A DNA stretch of 64,000 nt from Rhabdophis nuchalis (Eukaryota > Chordata > Lepidosauria > Squamata > Natricidae), in NCBI GenBank assembly GCA_039707465.1, contig CM077646.1:81802715-81866714 (forward strand), in the 5' to 3' direction. The notes under the pieces were generated by a model, which did not search any database, was not told where the DNA came from, and worked only from the letters and a program-made list of their open reading frames with translations. Of the stretch, positions 46,415 through 56,465 are shown in pieces. Numbering within the stretch: position 1 is the stretch's first letter; each line of letters opens with the position of its first letter. Position numbers and translations under genes: made by a program.

Positions 46415-49266
46415 GTGGGCAAGAACCACAGACCCGGGGCCCTAGGCTGATGCTATGCAACGCCAGGTCCGTGGTGCAAAAAGCCCCCCTCATCCATGAC
46501 CTTGTGTCAGAGGGGGACCCGGACCTGGTAGGTATTATGGAAACCTGGTGGGGCCACGAGGGAGGACATCCCCTCGTAGAAATGTGCCCACCAGGATACC
46601 GAGCCTTCCATCAGCCTAGGGCCCTAGGGAGGGGTGGGGGGGTGGCGATTATGGTTAGGGAAGGTCTTGAGTCAAAGGAGACCACGATCCCTCAGATGAC
46701 CGTGTGCGAGTCCCTCCTTGTGAAGTGGGGCCTAGGGAGGCAGTTGGGCGTGTTAGTTGTATACCTGGCTCCTCGCTATACAACAACAGCCCTGCCCAAG
46801 CTCCTAGAGGTGATAGCCGAGGCGGCGGTGGAGACCCCCAGACTGTTAGTCATGGGGGACTTTAACCTGCCATCAGCAGGCGAAACCTCTGGGTTAGCTC
46901 GGGAGTTCATGGCTTCCATGACAGCCATGGACCTGACCCAAGTAGTTGTAGGCCCTACCCACGAGGGCGGACACACCCTGGATCTAATCTTCGTCTCGGG
47001 ACAGTGGAGTAGTGATCTGGGAATAGGGGATCTAGTCATCACACCCCTGTCATGGACAGATCACGCTCTCCTTCGGCTCGACTTTCCGATCACCGCACCT
47101 CACTGCGGGGAGGCGGAACCGGACATTCCTATATGGTTCCGCCCCACGCTCCTGATGGACCCGATAAGGTTCCAAAGGGAGCTTGGGCCAATTCCTGTGG
47201 ACTTGCCCCGCGACTCGACTGAGGACCTAGTGGCCGCATGGTTAAGTGCGGCCACGGGGGCCTTGGACCGAGTCGCGCCCTTGCGGCCTCTCTTGCGGCG
47301 ACGAACCACCTGGGCTCCTTGGTTTACCGAGGGGCTTAGGGGGATGAAGCGCCACAAGAGACGCCTAGAGAGCAGATGGAGATCTTCTCGCTCCGAAGCC
47401 GACCGAACACTAGTGAGAGACCATATTAGGACTTACTTAGTGGCGATAAGAGTGGCCAAACGTGAGTATTGTGCCACTCTTATTGCATCCGCAGATAACC
47501 GCCCTGCCGCCCTGTTTGGGGTGACCCGCTCCCTCCTTCAACAGAGGCCGCGGGAAGCCCCTTTACAGGGTCAAGCAGAGGAATTTGGGATTTATCTGCA
47601 GGAGAAAATCACTCGGATTCGGAACGAGCTACCCTCCATCGACAGTGGCCCAGTCGAGCGGGCCGAGGCTGTTCTTGTGACACCATCTTGGGAGGAGTTT
47701 GATTTTGTTACCACCGAGGATATGGACAAGTTGTCAAAGAGACTTAGGGCTACCACATGTTTATTGGACCCGTGTCCCTCCTGGCTTGTACTGGCATCCT
47801 GGGAGACGACACGAGGCTGGCTCCAGGGCATTGTCAACGCATCTTTGAGTGAGGGGTCCTTGCCTGCCGTCTTGAAAGAGGCGGTAGTAAGGCCCCTCCT
47901 CAAGAAGCCGTCCCTGGATCCAGCATTATTAGAGAACTATCGTCCCGTCTCCAACCTCCACTTTCTAGTGAAGGTTGTTGAGAGTGTGGTGGCTCAACAG
48001 TTTCCGCGACACTTGGAGGAAGTTGATTATCTAGACCCGCGCCAGTCCGGCTTCCGACCCGGGCACAGCACCAAGACGGCATTGGTCGCGTTGGTTGATG
48101 ATCTCTGGAGGGCACGGGATAGAGGATATTCCTCTATCCTAGTCCTATTAGACCTCTCAGCGGCTTTTGATACCATCGACCATGGTATCCTATTGCGCCG
48201 ACTGGGGGGGTTGGGGCTGGGAGGCACAGTTCTGCGGTGGTTCTCATCCTACCTCTCTGGTCGGTCGCAATATGTGTTGACAGGGGGGCAGAGGTCGGCC
48301 TCGAGACCCCTCATATGTGGGGTTCCTCAGGGGTCGGTCCTCTCGCCCCTCCTATTCAACACATATATGAAGCCGCTGGGTGAGATCATCCGTGGTTTTG
48401 GGGTGGGATATCATCTGTACGCTGATGACACTCAGTTGTACATATCCACCCCAGACCACCCCAACGATGCCGTCGAGGTTATGTCCCGGTGTTTGGAAGC
48501 CGTACGGATCTGGATGGGTGGTAACAAACTCAAGCTCAACCCGTCCAAGACTGAGTGGCAGTGGCTTCCGGCGCCCCGGTTCAGCCAGATTATTCCAACT
48601 CTGGCCATTGGGGGCAAAACACCGGCCCCCGTGGAGAGGGCGCGCAATTTGGGTGTCCTCCTGGATTCCCGGCTGTCTATGGAAGATCATGTGGCAGCCG
48701 TGGCCAGGGGGGCATTTCATCAGGTTCGCCTGATGCGCCAATTGCACCCCTTACTGGACCGGGGTGCCTTACGCACAGTCACTCAAGCACTCGTCACCTC
48801 TCGACTCGACTACTGTAATGCTCTCTACATGGGGCTCCCCTTGAGGTGCACCCGAAAGCTGCAGCTAGTCCAGAACGCAGCCACGCGGGTGATTACGGGA
48901 GCGCCTAGACACTCCCATATAACACCTATCCTGCGCGAGCTGCAGTGGCTTCCTGTGGTCTTTTGGGTGCGCTTCAAGGTTTTAACGACCATCTTTAAAG
49001 CGCTCCATGGCTCGGGGCCTAGTTATATGCGAGACCGCCTCCTGCCCCATACATCCCTCAGACCGATACGCTCCCACAGAGAGGGCCTCCTCAGGGTGCC
49101 GTCGGCTGGACAATGCCGACTGGCGACACCCAGGGGGAGAGCCTTCTCTGTGGCGGGCCCAGCCCTCTGGAACGACTTACCCCCTGAACTCCGCACCATC
49201 TCCGACCTCCGCCTCTTCCGCAAGTGTCTGAAGACACACCTATTTCATCTAGCCGGCCTAGTGTAA
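46303..49266 (+). CDS. L2 endonuclease-reverse transcriptase, long open frame
   Basis: Open for 987 codons, though the first codon is TTG; the first ATG is at residue 50 (MLCNARSVVQKAP). The AP-like endonuclease spans residues about 48-260: NARS, METWW (catalytic Glu), GDFNLPS near 184 and SWTDHALL near 250. The RT follows at about 530-790: NYRPVSNLHFLVKVVES, SGFRPGHSTKTALV, LLDLSAAFDTIDHGIL near 620, GVPQGSVLSPLLFNTYMKPL and YADDTQLYIS near 706, all catalytic residues present. The C-terminus holds SRLDYCNALYMGLPLRCTRK and GRAFSVAGPALWNDLPPELR. AFDTIDH and YADDTQLYIS place it in L2, not CR1. Intact apart from the N-terminal shift. Confidence 0.88.
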   Translation: MGRGRGSGRWDGHRLEDRGRWLQAVTNSDLPCSHRRLGGQEPQTRGPRLMLCNARSVVQKAPLIHDLVSEGDPDLVGIMETWWGHEGGHPLVEMCPPGYRAFHQPRALGRGGGVAIMVREGLESKETTIPQMTVCESLLVKWGLGRQLGVLVVYLAPRYTTTALPKLLEVIAEAAVETPRLLVMGDFNLPSAGETSGLAREFMASMTAMDLTQVVVGPTHEGGHTLDLIFVSGQWSSDLGIGDLVITPLSWTDHALLRLDFPITAPHCGEAEPDIPIWFRPTLLMDPIRFQRELGPIPVDLPRDSTEDLVAAWLSAATGALDRVAPLRPLLRRRTTWAPWFTEGLRGMKRHKRRLESRWRSSRSEADRTLVRDHIRTYLVAIRVAKREYCATLIASADNRPAALFGVTRSLLQQRPREAPLQGQAEEFGIYLQEKITRIRNELPSIDSGPVERAEAVLVTPSWEEFDFVTTEDMDKLSKRLRATTCLLDPCPSWLVLASWETTRGWLQGIVNASLSEGSLPAVLKEAVVRPLLKKPSLDPALLENYRPVSNLHFLVKVVESVVAQQFPRHLEEVDYLDPRQSGFRPGHSTKTALVALVDDLWRARDRGYSSILVLLDLSAAFDTIDHGILLRRLGGLGLGGTVLRWFSSYLSGRSQYVLTGGQRSASRPLICGVPQGSVLSPLLFNTYMKPLGEIIRGFGVGYHLYADDTQLYISTPDHPNDAVEVMSRCLEAVRIWMGGNKLKLNPSKTEWQWLPAPRFSQIIPTLAIGGKTPAPVERARNLGVLLDSRLSMEDHVAAVARGAFHQVRLMRQLHPLLDRGALRTVTQALVTSRLDYCNALYMGLPLRCTRKLQLVQNAATRVITGAPRHSHITPILRELQWLPVVFWVRFKVLTTIFKALHGSGPSYMRDRLLPHTSLRPIRSHREGLLRVPSAGQCRLATPRGRAFSVAGPALWNDLPPELRTISDLRLFRKCLKTHLFHLAGLV

Positions 49267-49470
49267 CCTCCATACTGACTATTAGATAGTTTTTAAACTT
49301 GGGATTTTAATTCGGTTTTTAGCGCAGGGTTTATTTATTAGAATAAGTATTTTAAATTTCATATATTTTATATATTTTGTATGTATTTTAACATCCCTGT
49401 GCGCCGCCCTGGGTCCTAACAAGGAGAAGGGCGGGGTATAAATTTAATAAATAATAAATAAAATAAATAA

Positions 49471-50467
49471 TTCCAAATTCCACATCTTCTCATTAGTTTA
49501 CATTCACTGTTAACATCATGCTATCTTATTCCTAAATGTTTCACTTCCAAAAGCTTTGTATGTATGTATTTTTCTTTTTTATTAAACACATAACAAGTCC
49601 TATGAATACAAACACTACAGAGCAGCATATTTGTGATTTGCACATCTTTATACTGACAACCTGGCAAAATCAAAATAACAGCAGAAATACTTTTGCTTCT
49701 CTCCATCCTTCCTGGACACTCTGTGTGTATGTACATTGCACTTCCATTGCAAGGAATGACTGAGACTAAATTTAGACATGCAAAATGACTGGTAAAAACC
49801 AGAACTGCCAACACATCCAATCACTTCCAATTTGTAGATATAACAGAAGGCTTTAAATAAAGACGTATTCCCACTATCCCCTCTGCCCAAGGCCTATCAT
49901 ACCTCCTCTGGGGGCTTTAAAATATTGCATTTTTCTCCTTGGTGCTGGAAAGATGCTGGAACGAAGGCAGGAAGCAATGCTTGAGTTCATCCTCCATGGA
50001 TGAATTCCTCTCTCCAACAGAAAGATCTGCTAAGGAATCATGTTAGATCTAGGGCAGCTTTCAAGGGACCTTGGGGTTGCAGTTTAATTGTTAAGAGACT
50101 TTGGAATCCCAGAATGTATAAAGAAAAATAAACTCTCAATAACTAAAAGCTTTTCTATTCAATCTATCTTCTAAATAAGATACCTTTACATTCAGTTATA
50201 GATGCAGTGCATACCTACAAAATGAATTATAACTTTACAAAGAAGCCCCATTAAATTTTAACAAACATTTTAAAAATACTTTGTGTAATCTGGCTTTAAA
50301 AAAATAGCTACTACTATCATCTGTATCAATACTAAAATGCCTTGATGAAAATGTATTCTATTGCTATGCATTAATGGAGGTGACCTGATTCCCTAAGTTT
50401 CTAGGCTTCCTCCCATGGTACTATAAGAGCAAATTTCAATAAATGGTTGTATGACCATGATAGGTTA
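49471..50467. other. Nothing recognised
   Basis: AT-rich intronic DNA between an L2 and a hAT element. Confidence 0.55.
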
Positions 50468-50475
50468 CTTCTAAC

Positions 50476-50651
50476 CAGTGGTGGGTTTCAAATTTTTTAG
50501 AACCTACTCTGTAGGTGTGGCCTATTTTGTGGGCGTGGCTTGGCAGTCAGGTGACAGGGTGGGAGTGGCCACCTTTTAAAATATGGTGAAACTCATTTAA
50601 CAACGCTCTTGCTTAGCAACCAAAATTTTGGACTCAATTGTGATGATAAAT

Positions 50652-50727
<76 letters not shown>

Positions 50728-50901
50728 TCCTTTTCTTTTCTTTCCTTTCCTTCCTTCCTTTCTTTCCTTCCCGTTGGGTCACTGGCAGCGGCGGGCCAGA
50801 TTTACTTCCAGGTACGCCGGTGGAACCCCCTCTCACTGGTTCTCTAAATTTCACCAACCGGCTCTCGCGAGTAGGTGCGAGCCTGCAGAAACCCACCACT
50901 G
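50476..50901. mobile_element. hAT-type MITE carrying a (TTTC)n tract, copy 2
   Basis: Ends CAGTGGTGGGTTTC and its exact inverse GAAACCCACCACTG. Perfect 8-bp duplications CTTCTAAC lie at 50468-50475 and 50902-50909. It matches copy 1 at 9336-9756 on both sides of the TTTC tract (about 50652-50730). The repetitive open frames here are microsatellite translations. Confidence 0.94.
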
Positions 50902-51179
50902 CTTCTAACCTTCCCTGAAATATTCAGGGAAGGTTAGAAATATTCAACTCTCTCCTCCTTCATTTGAGAGGCAAAGTGTCAAGAGTGTTTCCCTTTTGTA
51001 ATAGTCCTATAGCAGTTGGAGCAGTAAGCATGGAAGCATTACATAAAACTCCAAGCTGATCCTTCTTAAAGCAGCCTCAGAATGTTTCAGCTGCCCAGGA
51101 ATACCATTCCAATCTTTCCCAGTATATTATATGGTGCATGCAAATTAAATAATAACAACAACAAGAAGAAAAGCAGGTG

Positions 51180-51695
51180 AACAAGCAGGTGACCACCTAA
51201 TTAGCTGCTGCAAGATCGCACAGACTGACTACAAACAAGGCCATGACAAAACAACAAAAATGCATTGGAGAATATGGAAGAAATGCCTTTTGCCTCCAAG
51301 CAAGAACTGGTGGGACCAAAAAATAGACAAAGTAAACAAAAATGAAGAAGTTAAAAGGCTCTGGGATTTTAGAATTCAAATAGATAAGCACCTGCTGCAT
51401 AACAACCAAGCCTAAATGGTTGATAGGAAAGACATGGCAATACTTGGAGTAGCAGAACTGAAGAGAAAGAACTCGAGAAGATCACAAAATACAAAGACTT
51501 GCAAATAGAAGTTGAAAAACTGGCAAAAGGAAGCAAAGATAGTACAAGTAGTACTTGGGTGCAATCCCAAAACAATTGGAACATCACTAGTACATCATCA
51601 GCATGAACAAAATCACCATCAGACAATTACAAAATGCATCTTTACTTAGAATAACTTACATTCTACAATACCTTTATCACCATCAAACAACATTT
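51180..51695 (+). mobile_element. R4-type LINE, C-terminal end
   Basis: Readable blocks: KMHWRIWKKCLLPPSKNWWD, NEEVKRLWDFRIQIDKHLLH at about 51330-51392 and RRSQNTKTCK-like text. The order WxxxKxxLxxxxxWWD, then EEVKxLWDFxIQxDKHL, matches the end of R4/R2-type proteins that carries the restriction-like endonuclease. Frames are broken. It ends where the L2 copy begins. Confidence 0.65.
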
Positions 51696-51696
51696 G

Positions 51697-54310
51697 GCAG
51701 TGGAGACCCCCAGACTCTTAGTCATGGGGGGACTTTAATCTGCCATCGGTGGGCGAATCATCCGAGGTAGCTCGGGAGTTCATGGCTTCCATGACGGCCA
51801 TGGACCTGACACAATTAATTCAAGGCCCCACCCACGAGGGTGGACATACACCGGATCTCATCTTCGTCTCTGGCCAGTGGAAAAGTGATCTGATTATAGG
51901 GGATATAGCCATCACACCCTTGTCATGGTCAGACCACTCACTTCTCCGGCTCGACTTTCCAACCGCTACTCCCCTCCGCGGGGAGGCGGAACCTGAGTCA
52001 CCAATCTGGTTCCGCCCCAGGCGCCTGATGGACCCTGATGGGTTCCAGGCGGCGCTTGGGCCACTTCCTGTACCCCTGGCCCGTGCCCCGATGGAGGACC
52101 TCACGGCCGCATGGAATAGTGCGGCCGTGGGGGCCTTGGATCAGGTCGCGCCCTTGCAGCCTCTCTTGCGGCGGCGAGCCACCCTGGCCCCTTGGTTTAC
52201 CGAGGAGCTGAGGGTGATGAAACGCCACAAGAGATGCCTAGAGAGAAGATGGAGGTCTACCCGATCTGAATCTGACCGGACACAGGTAAGAGCCCATTTA
52301 CGGACTTACATTGTGGCGCTGAGAGTGGCCAAACGTCATCATTGTGCCACTCTCATAGCATCCGCAGATAACCGCCCTGCCGCCCTGTTTAGGGTGACCC
52401 GCTCCCTCCTTCAACAGAGGGTGCGGGAAGCCCCGTTACAGGGTAGAGCAGAGGAATTTGTGATTTATCTGCAGGAGAAAATCGCTCAGATACAGAACGA
52501 GTTAGCCCCCATTCATGGCCCAGTGGGTTGCCACGAGGCGGATCTTGTTTGGGAGGAGTTTGACTCCGTTACTTCCGAGGATATGGACAGGCTACATGGG
52601 CGACTGCGAGCCACCACATGTTTATTGGACCCGTGTCCCTCCTGGCTTGTACTGGCATCCTGGGAGGTGACACGAGGCTGGCTCCAAGAGGTTGTCAACG
52701 CTTCTTTGAGGGAGGGTTCCTTGCCTGCCTCCCTTAAAGAGGCCATGGTGAGGCCCCTCCTGAAGAAGCCCTCTTTAGATCCAGCTCTTTTAAACAACTA
52801 TCGTCCCGTCTCCAACCTTCCCTTTTTGGCGAAGGTTGTCGAGAGTGTGGTGGCACAACAGTTTCCCCGTCACCTGGAGGAAGTTGATTATCTAGACCCG
52901 CGCCAGTCTGGCTTTCGGCCCGGGCATAGCACCGAGACGGCATTGGTTGCATTGGTCGATGATCTCTGGAGGGCCAGAGATGGGGGTTGTTCCTCCATCC
53001 TGGTCCTATTAGACCTCTCGGCGGCTTTTGATACCATCGACCATGGTATCCTATTGCACCGGCTGGGGGGGTTGGGGGTGGGAGGCACTGTTTTGCGGTG
53101 GTTCTCCTCCTACCTCTCTGGCCGGTCGCAATTTGTGTTGACAGGGGGGCAGAGGTCGACCTCGAGACCCCTCACATGTGGGGTGCCTCAGGAGTCGGTC
53201 CTCTCGCCCCTCCTGTTCAATACATATATGAAGCTGCTGGGTGAGATCATCCGTGGTTTTGGGGTAGAGTACCATCTCTACGCTGATGATACTCAGCTGT
53301 ATATATCTACCCCAAACCATCCCAACGATGCCGTAGCGGTGATGTGCCAGTGCCTGGAAGCCGTGCGGGTCTGGATGGGAAGTAACGGACTCAAGCTCAA
53401 CCCGACCAAGACCGAGTGGCTGTGGTTTCCGGCTGCCCGGTTCAACCAGCTGTCTCTATCGCTGGCCATAGGGGGCGAACATCTTGCCCCTGTGGATGGG
53501 GCGCGCAACTTGGGTGTCCTCCTGGATTCCCGGCTGTCCATGGAAGATCAAGTGACAGCCGTGGCCAGGAGGGCGTTTTACCAGGTTCGCCTGGTTCGCC
53601 AGTTGCGCCCCCTATTGGACCGGGATGCCTTTCGCACAGTCACTCATGCTCTCGTGACATCCCGACTGGACTATTGTAACTCTCTCTACATGGGGCTCCC
53701 CTTGAGGTGCACCCGGAGGCTGCAGTTGGTCCAGAATGCAGCCGCGCGAGCAATAATGGGTACCACAAGGTACACCCATGTAACACCGCTCTTGCGCGAG
53801 CTGCACTGGCTACCTGTAGTCTTTCGGGTGCGCTTCAAGGTGCTAGTCATCATCTTTAAAGCGCTCCATGGCTCGGGACCTAGCTATCTGCGGGATCGGA
53901 TTCTGCCTCATACTTCCTCACGGCCGATTCGCTCCCACAGAGAGGGACTTCTCCGGGTGCCGTCCACCAGACTTTGTCAGCGGGCGACGCCCAGGGGAAG
54001 GGCTCTCTCTGTGGCGGGCCCTGCCCTCTGGAACGACCTCCCCCCCGATATTAGAACTACCATGGACCTCCGTTCCTTCCGTCTGAAATTGAAAACGCAC
54101 TTTTTCTGCCTGGCCGGCCTAGGGTAGCCTCTTACCACAGTATTATAGGGTTTAGGGTTTTAGTGATTGGTTTTGGGGAATTTTAGCGCAGGGTCTTATT
54201 GTTTAATGTGTTTTTTAACTGTTTTGTATATTTATTGTTTTAATTTTCCCTGTGCACCACTCCGAGTCCTCTTGGGGAGAGGGAGCGGTCTAGAAATTAA
54301 ATATTATTAT
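51697..54310 (+). mobile_element. L2 LINE, 5'-truncated
   Basis: Starts inside the endonuclease domain (GTGGAGACCCCCAGACTCTT, matching 46830 of the longer copy) and runs to the tail GAGAGGGAGCGGTCTAGAAA followed by TATTATTATT. An extra G in the run at 51726-51731 shifts the frame just before the conserved DFNLPS text. It belongs to the GGTCTAGAAAT tail type, unlike the GGGGTATAAAT tail of the 45960 copy. Confidence 0.9.
51749..54127 (+). CDS. L2 reverse transcriptase, open frame of 792 codons (5'-truncated)
   Basis: Open from a GTG inside the endonuclease region to a natural stop. It keeps the SWSDHSLL endonuclease end near residue 60, NYRPVSNLPFLAKVVES, SGFRPGHSTETALV, LLDLSAAFDTIDHGIL near residue 425 and YADDTQLYIS near 510, then SRLDYCNSLYMGLPLRCTRR and ALSVAGPALWNDLPPDIR. 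One key change: the usual GVPQGSVLSPLLFN reads GVPQESVLSPLLFN, replacing a conserved glycine in the RT. With the catalytic half of the endonuclease missing, this copy cannot be autonomous. Confidence 0.85.
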   Translation: MGESSEVAREFMASMTAMDLTQLIQGPTHEGGHTPDLIFVSGQWKSDLIIGDIAITPLSWSDHSLLRLDFPTATPLRGEAEPESPIWFRPRRLMDPDGFQAALGPLPVPLARAPMEDLTAAWNSAAVGALDQVAPLQPLLRRRATLAPWFTEELRVMKRHKRCLERRWRSTRSESDRTQVRAHLRTYIVALRVAKRHHCATLIASADNRPAALFRVTRSLLQQRVREAPLQGRAEEFVIYLQEKIAQIQNELAPIHGPVGCHEADLVWEEFDSVTSEDMDRLHGRLRATTCLLDPCPSWLVLASWEVTRGWLQEVVNASLREGSLPASLKEAMVRPLLKKPSLDPALLNNYRPVSNLPFLAKVVESVVAQQFPRHLEEVDYLDPRQSGFRPGHSTETALVALVDDLWRARDGGCSSILVLLDLSAAFDTIDHGILLHRLGGLGVGGTVLRWFSSYLSGRSQFVLTGGQRSTSRPLTCGVPQESVLSPLLFNTYMKLLGEIIRGFGVEYHLYADDTQLYISTPNHPNDAVAVMCQCLEAVRVWMGSNGLKLNPTKTEWLWFPAARFNQLSLSLAIGGEHLAPVDGARNLGVLLDSRLSMEDQVTAVARRAFYQVRLVRQLRPLLDRDAFRTVTHALVTSRLDYCNSLYMGLPLRCTRRLQLVQNAAARAIMGTTRYTHVTPLLRELHWLPVVFRVRFKVLVIIFKALHGSGPSYLRDRILPHTSSRPIRSHREGLLRVPSTRLCQRATPRGRALSVAGPALWNDLPPDIRTTMDLRSFRLKLKTHFFCLAGLG

Positions 54311-54520
54311 TATTATTTACCTCTACCAAGTTCTTAGGAAAGGCTTGATAGTTGGATTTAAAAAAGCCAAATCCAGTCTAAACATCTTCTTGATTGTAAC
54401 CAACTATAATAAAAATACACCACCTGAATACCATCAGCAGTCACCATCAATCAAATGCTAAGGGCAGTTTTATTCTGAATATTTTCCATCTAGAGACCAT
54501 CAAAAAACAACATCAATATC

Positions 54521-56450
54521 TGGCTTCCGGTTCCGGCTCCTGCGGCGACGGGCGAGCCTAGCGCTCGCTCGCCGCTTTGTTTCTTCTTCTGCCCTCCAAC
54601 GGGGGCGAGACTCCTCTTGTTTGAGGGTCTCCCGTAGGGCCGGCTCGTCGGGGGGCGCGCCCCCCACGGCGGTGGAGGAAGCGGCTCCCGGCGCGGCTCA
54701 GGTGAGGGAGAACATGCTAGCGGGGGGTTTTCCCTTCGTCCAAGGAAGACGGCGCCATTCACAATTATGAGGAGGGCTGATCGGCTCAGTCAGAAGGACT
54801 CCCGAGGCTTCAGCTGCGAGGAGAGAGTGAGTCTTTAAAAAACCCCTCGGATTTAAGCGGCACGTTAAAATGGCTTCTCTGCAAAGGGAAAGCAGAAACT
54901 TTCACTCCGGACGGTCTCTAACAAGGGAAAGTGGAATGTGACTTTTTGCAACATTGTTTCTAGGTCTGGCTGAGTTTAAAAAAATTCTTTTTTTGCTACT
55001 CTCTCCCTCTGGCTGAGATGGGCGGTGGAAGTGGCTTCTCTTTGTCCCTGCCTGATTATTTCAACTAAGGAAAATTTCCAGCGTCTCTTTGAAAGCAGGA
55101 CTCTCTCTGGATTTTTGGGGGAAAAAATTTCTTGATGGATTTGTGATTTCTTCTTTGGAATACCTTCGTTATTACTATTTGCTGACTTGGGAAATTGTGT
55201 CTCTTTTGGTTTCTGAATTGTTTGCAACTTCACGGCCCTGAACTGAACTGAGCTCCTGATCTGCCCCACCAGCCCCACCCGGAAAACGCCATCTTGGTGG
55301 CAGTGACTCTAACTTTTAACCATGGCACAAGAAGCAGCACTTGTAAATTTGGAACAAAGGATGGCTTCTCTTGAAACCTCTATGCAGACTTTGATATCAG
55401 AAATAAAGGCCCAGAGGGCTGAAAATAGTACTTTCAAAAAGGAACTATTGGATACCCGGAAGCAAGTGTTGGAGAATACACAGAAGAATGAAGAATTGGA
55501 AGGAGGGTTGGAGGGGGCTAAGGGAGAGATTAAAAATGTTTCTAATGAGGTGGGGGAAATAAATGGGCGTGTGTCTAGGATAGATATGGAAAGAATGACA
55601 TATTTTTTGAGATTTCAGAATGTTCTTGAGGATTCTGGTGAATGCCTGCCTGATCTTATGAGTACAATTTTAGCAGACTATTTACAAAAACCTAAGGATG
55701 AGATCAGGGGGGACATTGACCTAGCCTATAGAATTAACTCTGCATATGCCAGGATGAATGAAGTGCCTAGAGAGATACATGTGAAATTTGTTAGAAGGTC
55801 AACCAGAGAGGAAATCCTGAAAGCGCAGAGAGAGAAACCTTTAACTTATCATCGAGAAACGGTCACTATCTTGAAGCAGATCCCTAGAAAAATTAGAGAT
55901 TCAAGAAGGAAATTTTCCTTCTTGTCTAAAACCTTGTTTGATCACGGGATTTGGTTCAAGTGGATGACACCTGAAGGGATGCTGGTGTTCTGGGAAGGAG
56001 GAAGAGTGAGGATTAAAACAGTTGCTGAGGCGGAAGCCTTTCTTAAAAAACATTCCTCTGCCCTGGGGGAAGATCCAGGGGGGGCGGAGGGGGGCACGGC
56101 TCCGCCTGCGGGGGGCCAGGGAGGAGAGAAAGAAGATACAATAGCCAAAAGACTTAGATCAAAAAAATAACTTTGCCTTGATTTTTTCCTGAACAATTTT
56201 GCATAATATTTCTATCCGGACTTTTTGTAAATGTCTGACAGCATGGAAGGGAGAATTTAGGTAAATGTACTTGCTTTCAACTTGTAGTGGTATGGAAAAT
56301 GTTTTCTATGTTAACTTTTTTAATGTGTATTTTGAGGTCTCGGAAGGTCCGATGACTCTGACGTGAATGCTCTCAAAATTTCTTTGTAACCATTACCTTA
56401 TCCTGTTAAAAAATGTAAAACCAATAAAACTTTTTCAATATAAAAAAAAC
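54521..56450 (+). mobile_element. ORF1-only L1-type element (HAL1-like), copy 2
   Basis: Same architecture as the copy at 32680: leader starting near CTTCCGGTTCCGGCTCCTGC, intact ORF1 (55322-56170), 3' UTR with CCAATAAAACTTTTTCAATA and an A-rich tail. Target duplications of 15 bp, AACAACATCAATATC, lie at 54506-54520 and 56451-56465. The leader lacks about 70 bp found in copy 1 (around 32990-33065) and the first 300 bp are more diverged than the rest. No ORF2. Confidence 0.92.
55322..56170 (+). CDS. L1-type ORF1 protein, intact (282 aa)
   Basis: Second intact ORF1 of the family, with the same AACCATGG start, coiled coil (residues about 5-95), RRM-like blocks (MTYFLRFQNV, AYRINSAYARMNEVPREI) and C-terminal domain. 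It differs from copy 1 at 13 residues. Residues 168-179 read AQREKPLTYHRE here against LQRESPLIYQLK there. The REKPLTY text is closer to the REK pattern common in L1 ORF1p. Basic tail KRLRSKK is unchanged. Uninterrupted reading frames in two separate insertions suggest the protein was still being made when the copies moved (inference). Confidence 0.9.
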   Translation: MAQEAALVNLEQRMASLETSMQTLISEIKAQRAENSTFKKELLDTRKQVLENTQKNEELEGGLEGAKGEIKNVSNEVGEINGRVSRIDMERMTYFLRFQNVLEDSGECLPDLMSTILADYLQKPKDEIRGDIDLAYRINSAYARMNEVPREIHVKFVRRSTREEILKAQREKPLTYHRETVTILKQIPRKIRDSRRKFSFLSKTLFDHGIWFKWMTPEGMLVFWEGGRVRIKTVAEAEAFLKKHSSALGEDPGGAEGGTAPPAGGQGGEKEDTIAKRLRSKK

Positions 56451-56465
56451 AACAACATCAATATC

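Larger units (their letters stand above)
45960..49470 (+). mobile_element. L2 LINE, near full length
   Basis: About 3.5 kb, starting just after a (TAAC)n run and ending with GCGCCGCCCTGGGTCC, GGGCGGGGTATAAATTTAAT and an AATAAATAAAT tail. It carries an N-terminal coding block (46004-46414) and the endonuclease/RT frame (46303-49266) in different frames. It is far more GC-rich than its surroundings, as recent LINE insertions in AT-rich DNA are. No clear target duplication, which is normal for L2. Confidence 0.9.
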
